Shown in pieces: positions 1 through 7,727 of a stretch of 64,000 nt of DNA. Made by a program: the position numbers and the translations under genes. The stretch's first letter is position 1, and the number at the start of each line of letters is the position of its first letter. The DNA is from Succiniclasticum ruminis DSM 9236 (GTDB lineage Bacteria; Bacillota; Negativicutes; Acidaminococcales; Acidaminococcaceae), in the NCBI RefSeq assembly GCF_900112895.1, contig NZ_FONL01000003.1:1-64000 (forward strand), read 5' to 3'. Under the pieces are notes generated by a model that had not been told where the DNA came from, ran no database searches, and saw only the letters and a program-made list of their open reading frames with translations.

Positions 1-3000
1 CATCCGCGCTGAAATTGTACTTCGTGTTTTTATAGTGCACGCCGCCGTTGTTCCACACGATTTCGCCGGCCAGCGCAGCCGTGCTTACGTTTTTCTCGCC
101 AACGGTGTATGTCAGTTTCGCTTTGGCAGCATCCAGGCTCAGTGTATCCGTATGCGTACCGGTAAAGGTAATGCCTTTATCCGCAATTGTGTCCGTAAAA
201 TCGTAGGTAAAACTTGTCTTCGTACCAGCGTCCAACGCTTTCAGCGATTCGCCCTTTGCGTTTTTAATCGCGCCCGTCGCATCCACAATCGTCATGGTGT
301 TGCCTGGTTCCATGGCGGTGCGGCTGTCTTTTGAGAATTTCAGACTGTCCGCATTGATCGTCGCGCCCGTTGCGTCATAAACGCCGGTCAGGGTTGCGGC
401 CGTGCCGCCGTCCGTGAAGGTCATTTCCCCAAGGGTAATGTTCTCCACGTTCTTCTTCATCGCAAAATAGGTCAGTGCAGCCCCGTTGTTTGTATCTTTG
501 ATGCCGCCCAGCTTATGACCCGTAACAGCAACGCCGTTCAGTTTTTCGTTGAAAGCGTCGCCGTTTCCGAATTTGTTGATGCCCTCAATCTTATCTGACG
601 AGAAATAACCGGCCGAAGCGGTCAGGATATCCCTTGATGTGCCAGCTTCCAGCTCAGGCAGGTTGTTTATGTTGTCCGTATAAACCGTGACCGCCGTCCC
701 GCTCTTCGCAGTCCAGCCGCTTGGAACCGCGGAAGAAGCAACACCGTCCCAACCTGCCAGTTCCACACTGTCCAGGGTCATGCTGCTGGCCGTATAATTA
801 ATCGCACCCGTCGTTTCCTCACTCGTTGTTGTCTCGCTTGTTACAGCTGCCCCCGCTACTGTGGCCACCGTACCCGTTAAAGTAGCCCTCAGAGCCACAC
901 CGTTAGGTGCGCTGTAACTAACTTCCTGCGCAACGCTTGTCTTGCCGGCACTGTAATTGACGGCCATCCCCGCCGGTAAACCCGTGGCGTTGGCAAACAG
1001 CGTCATGGTACTGCCGGAGGCAAGGGAAGCCTTCTGGCTTTCCTCTGCAAACGTAAAACTGAGTTTTTCCGCGCTGATGGATGTGTTATCGTTAAACCGG
1101 TCCGAAGCCGCTGCCTCATAATATGCGGACCCTGTATTCCAGGGAACAGTGCTGAACGCGATGTCCTTATACGTATTATGGGCATCGTAGGTCAGGGCTT
1201 TCTGGTCCGCCGCCAGTGAAACAGAAAGACTGTCAAAGGTTGCATCGATGCCGGCTTTTGGCTGCGCCTGTTTAACATTCGTATCTACCGTGCTGCCCGC
1301 TGTCAGGGACTTGCCATTCACGGTTTTTGCCGAAACAGTCCCCCCCGCGCTGATCAGGGAGCCGTTTGTATTCTGCGCCGGATTGAAGTCGCTCACGTTA
1401 AGGTCGGTGACATTGACATCGCCAACAGCGGACACGGCCGCCCCGCTGGCAGGAACCGCCGACAGAGCCAGCGTTCCCGCCGTAAGATTTCCACCGGCAG
1501 AGATAGTGTCCCCGGCAGACATAGCGTCCGCGCTGATGTTGGCGCTTGCGCTGATACTGCCGTCGGCGATAACATTGGCTGCGGTAATGCTCCCGGCTGC
1601 AATCGCACCGCCGGCGGAAATATTAGTTGCACTTACGACCTGTCCGTCCGCGTTGATATTTTTACCTGCAGAAAGGTTCAGTTCTTTATCTGAGGGATGC
1701 GTTGCGCCGGCGCCCACCGTGAGGGTCCCTCCTGCGCATACATCGCCGTAAGCATTCGTCAGCGCATGACGGATAGCGATATCCCCGGCAGCCTGAAGAA
1801 CGCCGCCGCTCATGGAAACCTCCCCGCCGTTTTCCGTGCTGATATTCGCTGCGGAAAACGTTCCGCCGCCGCTGACGGTAAGTGAACTGCCGCTGGTCTG
1901 GACCGTCACGGCGCCCCCGGCGATTAGCGTACCGCCGGAATTCACCGTGATGCCGCCGCTGCTGTTGATTTGAAAACCGTTTTGCGTTTCCAGCGTGCCG
2001 CCGGAGACTGTAAACGAAGAAAAGTTATTGGTTCCGCCAAGGGGGATCTGCCCGCTGCCGCCGTCATAGACAACATTACCGTGGCCTCCTACCGTACCGG
2101 ATGCTATGGCCCCGCCTGCCATGGACAGTGTGCCTCCGTCAAGGTTGACGCCGTTTGCCCTGCCGCCACTCAGAACGAATTGCGTGCCACCGCCTGTCAC
2201 AGTGATATTATTCGCCGTGCCGCCGGAATTTACGTTTTGCACGCCTTTAAAGGTTTTGCCTTCCACAGAAATTTCTTTGAGTGTGCCGCCCGAAGCCGAG
2301 GCGCCCGCCTCAATGGTCTGTGTGCCTGCGAGGATACCGCCCTCCGTGGCACTCTGCGTGCCGCCTGACATAATTACAGCATTCAGGGAAACGCCTTTGT
2401 TCGTGATTGCCTGGATTCCTCCGCTGGTGACGGTTGTATCCCGCGCCATGCCGCCGGTGACGGTTTGGTTACCATACGCGGAAAAGATTGCGCCGACAAC
2501 GGTGCCGCCTTCAAAGACCTCCTGATAGCCACGAGTGTTGGTATTCACCCCGCTGAACGTGCCGCCGGAAGCCACACCGCCGCTGCTGACAATCTGCTTG
2601 CCTTTATTTTTCAGGGTCGTGTCCGTCGCTGTGCCGCCGCTCAGAACGGATTGCGTGCCGCCGTTGTCTATGGTCGTGCTTATGGCCATGCCACCGTAAT
2701 TGACATTTTGCACGCCGCCGCTGTTGACGGTGGTGTTTGACATCGCGCCGCCAGACAACACTTGCGCAGTGCCGCTGCTATTGACAGTGGTGCTGATGGC
2801 CGTGCCGCCGCCGGAAACGTACTGGACACCGCCTTCGTTGACAGTAGCTTGTATGGACTGGCCACGGCTTAAAACGTACTGCTTGCCGCCGCTTCCCACG
2901 GTGGTCTTTGACGTCGTGGCATATTCGGTCACTACTTCAGTACCACCCCGGTTGACTGTGGTGTCGGATACCACGCCGCCGGCCAATACCTGCATCGTGC

Positions 3001-3904
3001 CGCCGTCACCGACAGTGACGCTTATGGCAGTACCGCCGTTCCCCAGCTCCAGGATATGGCCGGAAAAAGTGGTACCGCTCTGGGTGGCTCCCACCACCAG
3101 CCGATGGATGCCCCCCGACGCGAAGGTAGCATTATCAATGATTGCCCCTTCGCCATTTTCCTCCAATACGCCGCCGCTCATGACGTGGGTATCCTTCGAT
3201 GTGCCACCGTTATAGACGATTTGCTTGCCGCCGCTCATCAGGGAGGAGACCGTGCCCGTGCCGCCGTCCCAGATGGTCTGCCCGCCGCTGCTGTTGAGGT
3301 TCGTGACCGTACCCGAGCCTCCGATTTCAACAATCTGCCAGCCGCCGCTGTTAAGGTTCGTGACCGTGCCTGAACCGCTGACGTACTGATTGCCGCCGTT
3401 CATGGTCACAATCGTGCCCGTACCGCCACTGTTGATGGTCTGATAGCCTTTGCTCATGGTCGAGATTGTGCCCGTGCCGCCGTCGTTGATCATCTGCGTG
3501 CCGTTCATGGTCTCGACCGTACCCGTACCGCCACTGTTGATGATCTGCGTGCCGCTCATGTTCTCGACCGTACCCGTACCGCCACTGTTGATGGTTTGCA
3601 TGTCATCTTCGGTCATCGTGCCGCCGTTCTCGGTCCAAGCGGCGCTTTTGATATCGCCGTAAGGTATGGTTTGCTCCGCCGCCTCTGCCGTCATTTCCGG
3701 CATCACCGCCTGCACCGCGTCAGCCAGCACGCCTGCGGCAGCTAACCGGGCGCCGCCCTGTACCGGCTCCATGTAGCCGCCTCGGGCAGACAGGTCCCTT
3801 GTCATGTTCACATAGGGAAGCACCATCGGCGCACCCACATTCAGTATGTTCACCACCGATACGGCTACCGCTATTTTTTTCTGCAGTTTCTTTTTCCGGC
3901 TCAT
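1..3904 (-). CDS. AIDA-type autotransporter adhesin, N-terminal part (runs off left edge)
   Basis: One uninterrupted minus-strand frame from ATG at 3904 to the left edge (1,300 complete codons, no stop; frame checked at several points). RBS-like GAGGGG lies about 10 bases upstream. Residues 1-30 form a basic then hydrophobic signal region (MSRKKKLQKKIAVAVSVV). From about residue 90 to 640 the protein is built of strand-loop-strand repeats: first 17-18 residue units of the type NSGGTGTVENMSGTQ, then classic AIDA units of about 20 residues (GG-A-STTVNSGGVQNV). About 720-830 has short ISAGG/ITA units, and 880-1300 has longer modules. The C-terminal beta-barrel would lie outside the window. Such repeats are the known substrate of Aah/TibC heptosyltransferases, and two family members lie at 5059-7477. 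Function inferred: surface adhesin or aggregation factor. Repeat identity is firm; the transport class depends on the unseen C-terminus. Confidence 0.88.
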   Translation of the reverse strand, partial: MSRKKKLQKKIAVAVSVVNILNVGAPMVLPYVNMTRDLSARGGYMEPVQGGARLAAAGVLADAVQAVMPEMTAEAAEQTIPYGDIKSAAWTENGGTMTEDDMQTINSGGTGTVENMSGTQIINSGGTGTVETMNGTQMINDGGTGTISTMSKGYQTINSGGTGTIVTMNGGNQYVSGSGTVTNLNSGGWQIVEIGGSGTVTNLNSSGGQTIWDGGTGTVSSLMSGGKQIVYNGGTSKDTHVMSGGVLEENGEGAIIDNATFASGGIHRLVVGATQSGTTFSGHILELGNGGTAISVTVGDGGTMQVLAGGVVSDTTVNRGGTEVVTEYATTSKTTVGSGGKQYVLSRGQSIQATVNEGGVQYVSGGGTAISTTVNSSGTAQVLSGGAMSNTTVNSGGVQNVNYGGMAISTTIDNGGTQSVLSGGTATDTTLKNKGKQIVSSGGVASGGTFSGVNTNTRGYQEVFEGGTVVGAIFSAYGNQTVTGGMARDTTVTSGGIQAITNKGVSLNAVIMSGGTQSATEGGILAGTQTIEAGASASGGTLKEISVEGKTFKGVQNVNSGGTANNITVTGGGTQFVLSGGRANGVNLDGGTLSMAGGAIASGTVGGHGNVVYDGGSGQIPLGGTNNFSSFTVSGGTLETQNGFQINSSGGITVNSGGTLIAGGAVTVQTSGSSLTVSGGGTFSAANISTENGGEVSMSGGVLQAAGDIAIRHALTNAYGDVCAGGTLTVGAGATHPSDKELNLSAGKNINADGQVVSATNISAGGAIAAGSITAANVIADGSISASANISADAMSAGDTISAGGNLTAGTLALSAVPASGAAVSAVGDVNVTDLNVSDFNPAQNTNGSLISAGGTVSAKTVNGKSLTAGSTVDTNVKQAQPKAGIDATFDSLSVSLAADQKALTYDAHNTYKDIAFSTVPWNTGSAYYEAAASDRFNDNTSISAEKLSFTFAEESQKASLASGSTMTLFANATGLPAGMAVNYSAGKTSVAQEVSYSAPNGVALRATLTGTVATVAGAAVTSETTTSEETTGAINYTASSMTLDSVELAGWDGVASSAVPSGWTAKSGTAVTVYTDNINNLPELEAGTSRDILTASAGYFSSDKIEGINKFGNGDAFNEKLNGVAVTGHKLGGIKDTNNGAALTYFAMKKNVENITLGEMTFTDGGTAATLTGVYDATGATINADSLKFSKDSRTAMEPGNTMTIVDATGAIKNAKGESLKALDAGTKTSFTYDFTDTIADKGITFTGTHTDTLSLDAAKAKLTYTVGEKNVSTAALAGEIVWNNGGVHYKNTKYNFSAD
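3000..3620 (-). repeat. Tandem 51-54 bp coding repeats in adhesin passenger
   Basis: The start of the passenger has consecutive 17-18 codon units (NSGGTGTVETMNGTQMI and variants). The units between about 3420 and 3600 are nearly identical at DNA level, sharing the block accgtacccgtaccgccact. They grade into more diverged units towards 3000. Similar DNA copies in direct orientation could recombine and change repeat number; that is inference. Confidence 0.75.
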
Positions 3905-3987
3905 GATTATATTACCCCTCTGTTCAAAACATTACGGACTGCCGCGCCGGACGGCGCTGCCGCCGTGCGGGACAGGTTACACATTGA

Positions 3988-4797
3988 TCATTCGATTTCT
4001 TCGAAGCCTTCGAACCTGAAAGGAGCGTTTTTTGGCTTGCAGAGAACATTATAGGAAACAACCTGCAGGGCAAGCTTTCTTCCGTCTTCCAGTATCTTAT
4101 CTACCTTAAATACGTTTTCAGGATTGTGAAAATAATTGTCCGGATTATAAAGAGGCGGCTCGTGCCTGTACAGGCGGTAGCCATGGGAACGGAGATACGC
4201 GAACAGCGCGTCTTTCTTATCTTCACGGTCTGCCTCGGCATAAATAACCGGCTGATACTTCCGGATCGTTTCTTCTGCGCCCTGCAGGACCTGAAGCTCC
4301 ATGCCTTCCACGTCGATTTTCAGGAAGTCGCAGCCCGGAAGGTCAAGGGAATCAATGGTGATGGCCTCCACCGGTTCTCCCTCAGCGGAGTGTTCAAGTT
4401 CCACTCCGCCCCAGTTGTTAATCCGGTTCACATCAAGCACGGGAACCGGGATTGTGCGCTTACCGCTCCCTATAAGGCATTTCTGCAGGCAATGGACGTT
4501 CGTGAGGCTGTTAAGCGCAACGTTTCCGGCAAGGAGCTGAAAGACGAGCCGTTGCGGCTCAAACGCCCAAACCTGTCCCTGATCGCCTGCAAGCTGCGCC
4601 AGATGGATTGTATGGGAGCCGATATTGGCGCCTGCTTCAACCACGATATGGCCCGGCTTGACGATTTGCTCGAAAATATCCGCTTCGCCCTGGCTGTATT
4701 CCCCGTAAAGCCGTAACGACCTCCCGATAAATTGATCCAGCTGGTTGTACATGATTTTGCCGTAACGGAAATCATGGCAAAGATTAACAGGCCACAT
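3988..4797 (-). CDS. FkbM family SAM-dependent methyltransferase
   Basis: 269 aa from the Met at 4797, preferred over the upstream ATG at 4827 because GGGGGA lies 6-7 bases ahead of it. The SAM-binding motif I is visible (VVEAGANIGSHTI), followed by an acidic FEPQ after strand 2 and the Methyltransf_21 signature FLKIDVEGMELQVLQGA. FkbM enzymes O-methylate hydroxyls, often of sugars or polyketides. It lies 83 bp downstream of the autotransporter start but on the same strand, so it is transcribed toward the adhesin gene, and it is divergent from the heptosyltransferases. Inference: it may methylate the sugar placed on the adhesin, or an unrelated glycan. Family call is strong; substrate unknown. 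Confidence 0.85.
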   Translation of the reverse strand: MWPVNLCHDFRYGKIMYNQLDQFIGRSLRLYGEYSQGEADIFEQIVKPGHIVVEAGANIGSHTIHLAQLAGDQGQVWAFEPQRLVFQLLAGNVALNSLTNVHCLQKCLIGSGKRTIPVPVLDVNRINNWGGVELEHSAEGEPVEAITIDSLDLPGCDFLKIDVEGMELQVLQGAEETIRKYQPVIYAEADREDKKDALFAYLRSHGYRLYRHEPPLYNPDNYFHNPENVFKVDKILEDGRKLALQVVSYNVLCKPKNAPFRFEGFEEIE

Positions 4798-4827
4798 AAG
4801 GTTTCCCCCAAGTATATGATACTCCAA

Positions 4828-5058
4828 ATATATGATATGTGTTTAATTATTATCCAACCATATTATATAGCAAAATCGGTCGCTTATCAATAAAAATAAG
4901 ACAAAGCCTGCATATTATACAAGCTGTGCCCGGATGCTGTACTACCGGCCGAGTCCGTGCTGTCGTCAGCATTTATAACAGACCGCCGGCCGGAACGCCC
5001 TCTTGCATTTTTCCGGTGTTTTCGTTAAATTAGTAAGTAGGAAACGGAGGTTTCATTT
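4828..5058 (+). promoter_or_regulatory. Divergent intergenic region with candidate promoter for the heptosyltransferase pair
   Basis: This 231 bp region separates the leftward methyltransferase/adhesin genes from the rightward heptosyltransferases. A candidate rightward promoter is TTGCAT (5003-5008), 16 bp, TTAAAT (5025-5030). A good RBS (ACGGAGG) precedes the ATG at 5059. The AT-rich stretch 4840-4910 may carry the leftward promoter, but no clear boxes were identified. Confidence 0.4.
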
Positions 5059-6285
5059 ATGGCGGAGGGGAAGAGAAAAACATACGTGAGTTTTGACGCA
5101 GGGCCGGTGACGCTGGACAGCGGCCTGGCGGGCGTGAAGCTTGATTTCAATTACGGGGCGAGGGTACTGCTGCCAGACGATGGGGAATACCGGGTCCGCT
5201 TTACGGATCTGGACACCAGCTCCATCCTGTACGATGCAGTGGGGCGCAACGCCCTTGTCACCAGTACAAAAAAATATTACATCAATTTCCGGGTGGAAAT
5301 CTGGAAGGATGGCGTTCCTGCGCTGGTCCACGACCTTGACCTGGCGGGCCGCAACGTGCATATCCGTTACCCCGTGGGTACGCTGGGGGACATCCTGGCC
5401 TGGTTCCCCTATGCGGAGGAATTCCGCAAAAAGCACCGGTGCAATGTTTATTGCTCTATGAGTCCGGAGATTGCCGGTCTTTTTGCTCCCGCTTACCCCC
5501 GGATCCGGTTTATCGAACCCGGCACGACACCGCCGGACTGCTATGCCACCTATTATATGGGCATCTTCTTTCCGGCGGACGACCGCTTCCACCAGCCGGC
5601 TGATTTCCGCGTGACCGGGCTGCAACTCAACATACCCTACATTCTGGGGCTGGACGTGGTGGAGCGGCGGCCTGTGCTGACACCGTCAAAAAAACGGCCT
5701 GTCAAAGAGCCGTATGTCTGTATTGCAACCCAGGCTACCAGCCAGGCCAAATACTGGAACAACCCCCGGGGCTGGATTGAGACGGTGGATTATCTGAAGG
5801 CGTTGGGCTACCGGGTTCTGTGTATTGATAAGGAGAAATGCCACGGCTACGGGCGGCACTGGCACACCATCCCCTACGGGGCTGAGGATTTCACGGGAGA
5901 CCGGCCCCTGCAGGAGCGGGTGGATTATCTGGGGCATGCGGATTTCTTCATCGGTCTGTCCAGCGGACTGTCCTGGCTGGCCTGGGGCGCGGGCGCGCCG
6001 GTAATCATGATTTCCGGTTTTACCCTGCCTTATAATGAGTTTTTTACCCCCTACCGGGTCATCAATTTCCACGTATGCAACGGTTGCTGGACGGACAGCA
6101 GCGAGGAATTCGTCCACGCGGACTTCGGCTGGTGCCCCCGCCATGCGGGAACGGAGCGGGAGTTCGAGTGCAGCCGATTCATCAGCTCGGGTCAGGTCTG
6201 CCAGACCGTGCAGCGGCTGATGGCGGACTACAACCTGCATCCGGAACAGGGAAAGGTAAGAAGGAGAAAAGCAAATGGAAAATAA
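5059..6285 (+). CDS. Autotransporter strand-loop-strand O-heptosyltransferase, copy 1 (TibC/Aah family)
   Basis: 408 aa. The layout matches the bacterial autotransporter heptosyltransferase family: an N-terminal beta domain (1-100), then a GT-B-like catalytic part. GTLGD with Asp111 and SQAKYWN with Lys231 match the positions of the Asp and Lys reported as essential in E. coli TibC. PYGAEDFTGDRPLQERVD and GLSSGLSWLAWG form the nucleotide-sugar side. The C-terminal finger has Cys340, Cys343, Cys359 and Cys371 (CxxC-x15-C-x11-C), as in the iron-binding finger of TibC. Known family role: transfer of heptose from ADP-heptose to serines in autotransporter repeats, in the cytoplasm, by dodecameric rings. 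The likely substrate is the divergent adhesin at 1-3904. Overlaps copy 2 by 11 bp, so they are co-translated. Confidence 0.88.
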   Translation: MAEGKRKTYVSFDAGPVTLDSGLAGVKLDFNYGARVLLPDDGEYRVRFTDLDTSSILYDAVGRNALVTSTKKYYINFRVEIWKDGVPALVHDLDLAGRNVHIRYPVGTLGDILAWFPYAEEFRKKHRCNVYCSMSPEIAGLFAPAYPRIRFIEPGTTPPDCYATYYMGIFFPADDRFHQPADFRVTGLQLNIPYILGLDVVERRPVLTPSKKRPVKEPYVCIATQATSQAKYWNNPRGWIETVDYLKALGYRVLCIDKEKCHGYGRHWHTIPYGAEDFTGDRPLQERVDYLGHADFFIGLSSGLSWLAWGAGAPVIMISGFTLPYNEFFTPYRVINFHVCNGCWTDSSEEFVHADFGWCPRHAGTEREFECSRFISSGQVCQTVQRLMADYNLHPEQGKVRRRKANGK

Positions 6286-7477
6286 CGCCGTGGGAAAAGA
6301 ACCTTATATGGTGTTCGACCCGCCTGTCGAGCCCACCCAGGAAACGGATGTGCCAGGGCTGCGGTTCGATTTTAATAACGGCCTCAGGGTGTCAGTGCCG
6401 GAGGGAGATTACCGGGTGCGGTTCATTGACCGTGACAGTCATCTTACGGTGTACGACGCAAAGGCTTCCAACGTAATGGCTACCAGTACGAAGCGGTATT
6501 TTGTGAATTTCCGTCTGGAGGTCTATACAACCCGGCCGGAAGAAACTCTCCTGTTTGCCCACGACTACGACGCCAAAGGCAAAAAGGTGCTGCTGAAATT
6601 TGCAGGGGCGGCCCTGGGGGACATGCTGGCCTGGTTTCCCTGTGCGGAAGATTTCAGGGAAAAGCACGGCAGCGAGCTTTATGTGCTGACGGATAAGCGC
6701 TATTGTGAAATTTTGCAGGCGGGCTATCCGGACATTCACTTTCTGACGCCGGAGGATCCGCGCCCCTCCGATCTCTACGCAACCTATTACGTGGGGCTGT
6801 TCGCCCCCTGGGAAGACCGGAACCTGCAGCCGGTGGACTGGCGGGTGATGGGACTGCAGGCCCACGGGGCGTATCTGCTGGGTTTGGAACCGGCGGAACG
6901 ACGGCCGCGGCTTCTGCCTTCAGCGAAGGCTTCGGAGATCCGTCCCAAAGAACCGTATGTGTGTATTGCCACCCAGGCCACGGCCCAGTGCAAATACTGG
7001 AACAACGCCCGGGGCTGGATGGACACGGTTGCCTATTTGAAGGAACTTGGCTACCGGGTACTCTGTGTGGACCGGGAACGGGTGACGGTGAACGGAGTTT
7101 TCGGTAATACGATTCCCTACGGCGCGGAAGATTTCACCGGGGACCGTTCCCTGCAGGAGCGGGTAGACCTGATCTCCGGGGCGGCATTCTTTGTGGGCCT
7201 GGCCAGCGGCCTTTCCTGGCTGGCCTGGGGCGCGGGCGTCCCTGTGGTGATGATTGTGGGCTTCACCGCGCCGGGAACGGAGTTCCACACGCCCTACCGG
7301 GTGCAGCAGTTCCACACCTGTCACAGCTGTGCCAATGACCAGCGTTACGAACACAAATATGACGATTTCGGCAGTTGCCCGCGCCACCGCGGCACCGATC
7401 AGGAATTTGAATGTACCCGCTGCATTACATCTGAGTATGTGCGGGACATGATTGACAGGGTGAGGGGCGGGTCTTAA
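6275..7477 (+). CDS. Autotransporter strand-loop-strand O-heptosyltransferase, copy 2 (TibC/Aah family)
   Basis: 400 aa, clearly homologous to the preceding gene along its whole length but well diverged. The key positions are kept: GAALGD with Asp116, AQCKYWN with Lys240, PYGAEDFTGDRSLQERVD, GLASGLSWLAWGAG, and the finger cysteines Cys349, Cys352, Cys368 and Cys380 with the same spacing; Cys383 is extra. AAGGAG lies 8 bases before the ATG, inside the end of copy 1. Two intact paralogs suggest a hetero-oligomer or different acceptor or donor preferences; this is inference. The alternative is a recent but non-redundant duplication serving another adhesin. No obvious terminator follows before the next promoter at 7493. 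Confidence 0.87.
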   Translation: MENNAVGKEPYMVFDPPVEPTQETDVPGLRFDFNNGLRVSVPEGDYRVRFIDRDSHLTVYDAKASNVMATSTKRYFVNFRLEVYTTRPEETLLFAHDYDAKGKKVLLKFAGAALGDMLAWFPCAEDFREKHGSELYVLTDKRYCEILQAGYPDIHFLTPEDPRPSDLYATYYVGLFAPWEDRNLQPVDWRVMGLQAHGAYLLGLEPAERRPRLLPSAKASEIRPKEPYVCIATQATAQCKYWNNARGWMDTVAYLKELGYRVLCVDRERVTVNGVFGNTIPYGAEDFTGDRSLQERVDLISGAAFFVGLASGLSWLAWGAGVPVVMIVGFTAPGTEFHTPYRVQQFHTCHSCANDQRYEHKYDDFGSCPRHRGTDQEFECTRCITSEYVRDMIDRVRGGS

Positions 7478-7492
7478 AATGTTTCAGATTCG

Positions 7493-7522
7493 TTGACAAG
7501 TTCCGATTATAAAGGATATAAT
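7493..7522 (+). promoter_or_regulatory. Sigma-70-type promoter of the ZTP riboswitch-purH transcript
   Basis: TTGACA (7493-7498), 18 bp spacer, TATAAT (7517-7522). Both hexamers match consensus perfectly. Transcription would start near 7530, just ahead of the riboswitch. Confidence 0.85.
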
Positions 7523-7530
7523 AAAACACA

Positions 7531-7635
7531 GAAAGGTCATGTGACTGACGGAAGTGGATTCACCACATGGAGCATGACTGTGAATGCCGACCGTCTGGGC
7601 GAAAGCACAGGACTGGCCGGCTTTTGCTTTTATAG
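7531..7635 (+). ncRNA. ZTP (pfl) riboswitch with expression-platform terminator
   Basis: The leader carries the two conserved halves of the pfl motif: GGTCATGTGACTGACGG (7535-7551) with its paired strand through AGCATGAC (to 7578), and GCCGACCGTCTGGGC (7586-7600). ZTP riboswitches sense ZMP/ZTP (AICAR phosphates) when 10-formyl-THF is short and turn on purine/one-carbon genes. An overlapping hairpin, GCCGACC (7586-7592) with GGCCGGC (7615-7621) followed by TTTTGCTTTT, would sequester the 3' pseudoknot strand, giving transcription attenuation relieved by ligand. The downstream gene consumes AICAR, so the logic fits. No search against Rfam RF01750 was possible. Confidence 0.85.
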
Positions 7636-7727
7636 CAGTGAAGTGTTTGACCGGATCATCCTGTCGAATCAGTCTTTTGTAAATAGTGAATCAGGTTTAA
7701 ACGCAAAACGCAAGGAGGAATCGACAC

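Noticed and set aside
3000-3620. Regular repeats considered as a CRISPR array
   Set aside because: Unit length is a multiple of three, repeats are contiguous without unique spacers, and they encode a coherent protein repeat.
1248-3662. Several plus-strand open frames rich in Pro/Val over the adhesin gene
   Set aside because: They are the reverse complement of Gly-rich passenger repeats; the minus frame is continuous and shows real repeat structure.
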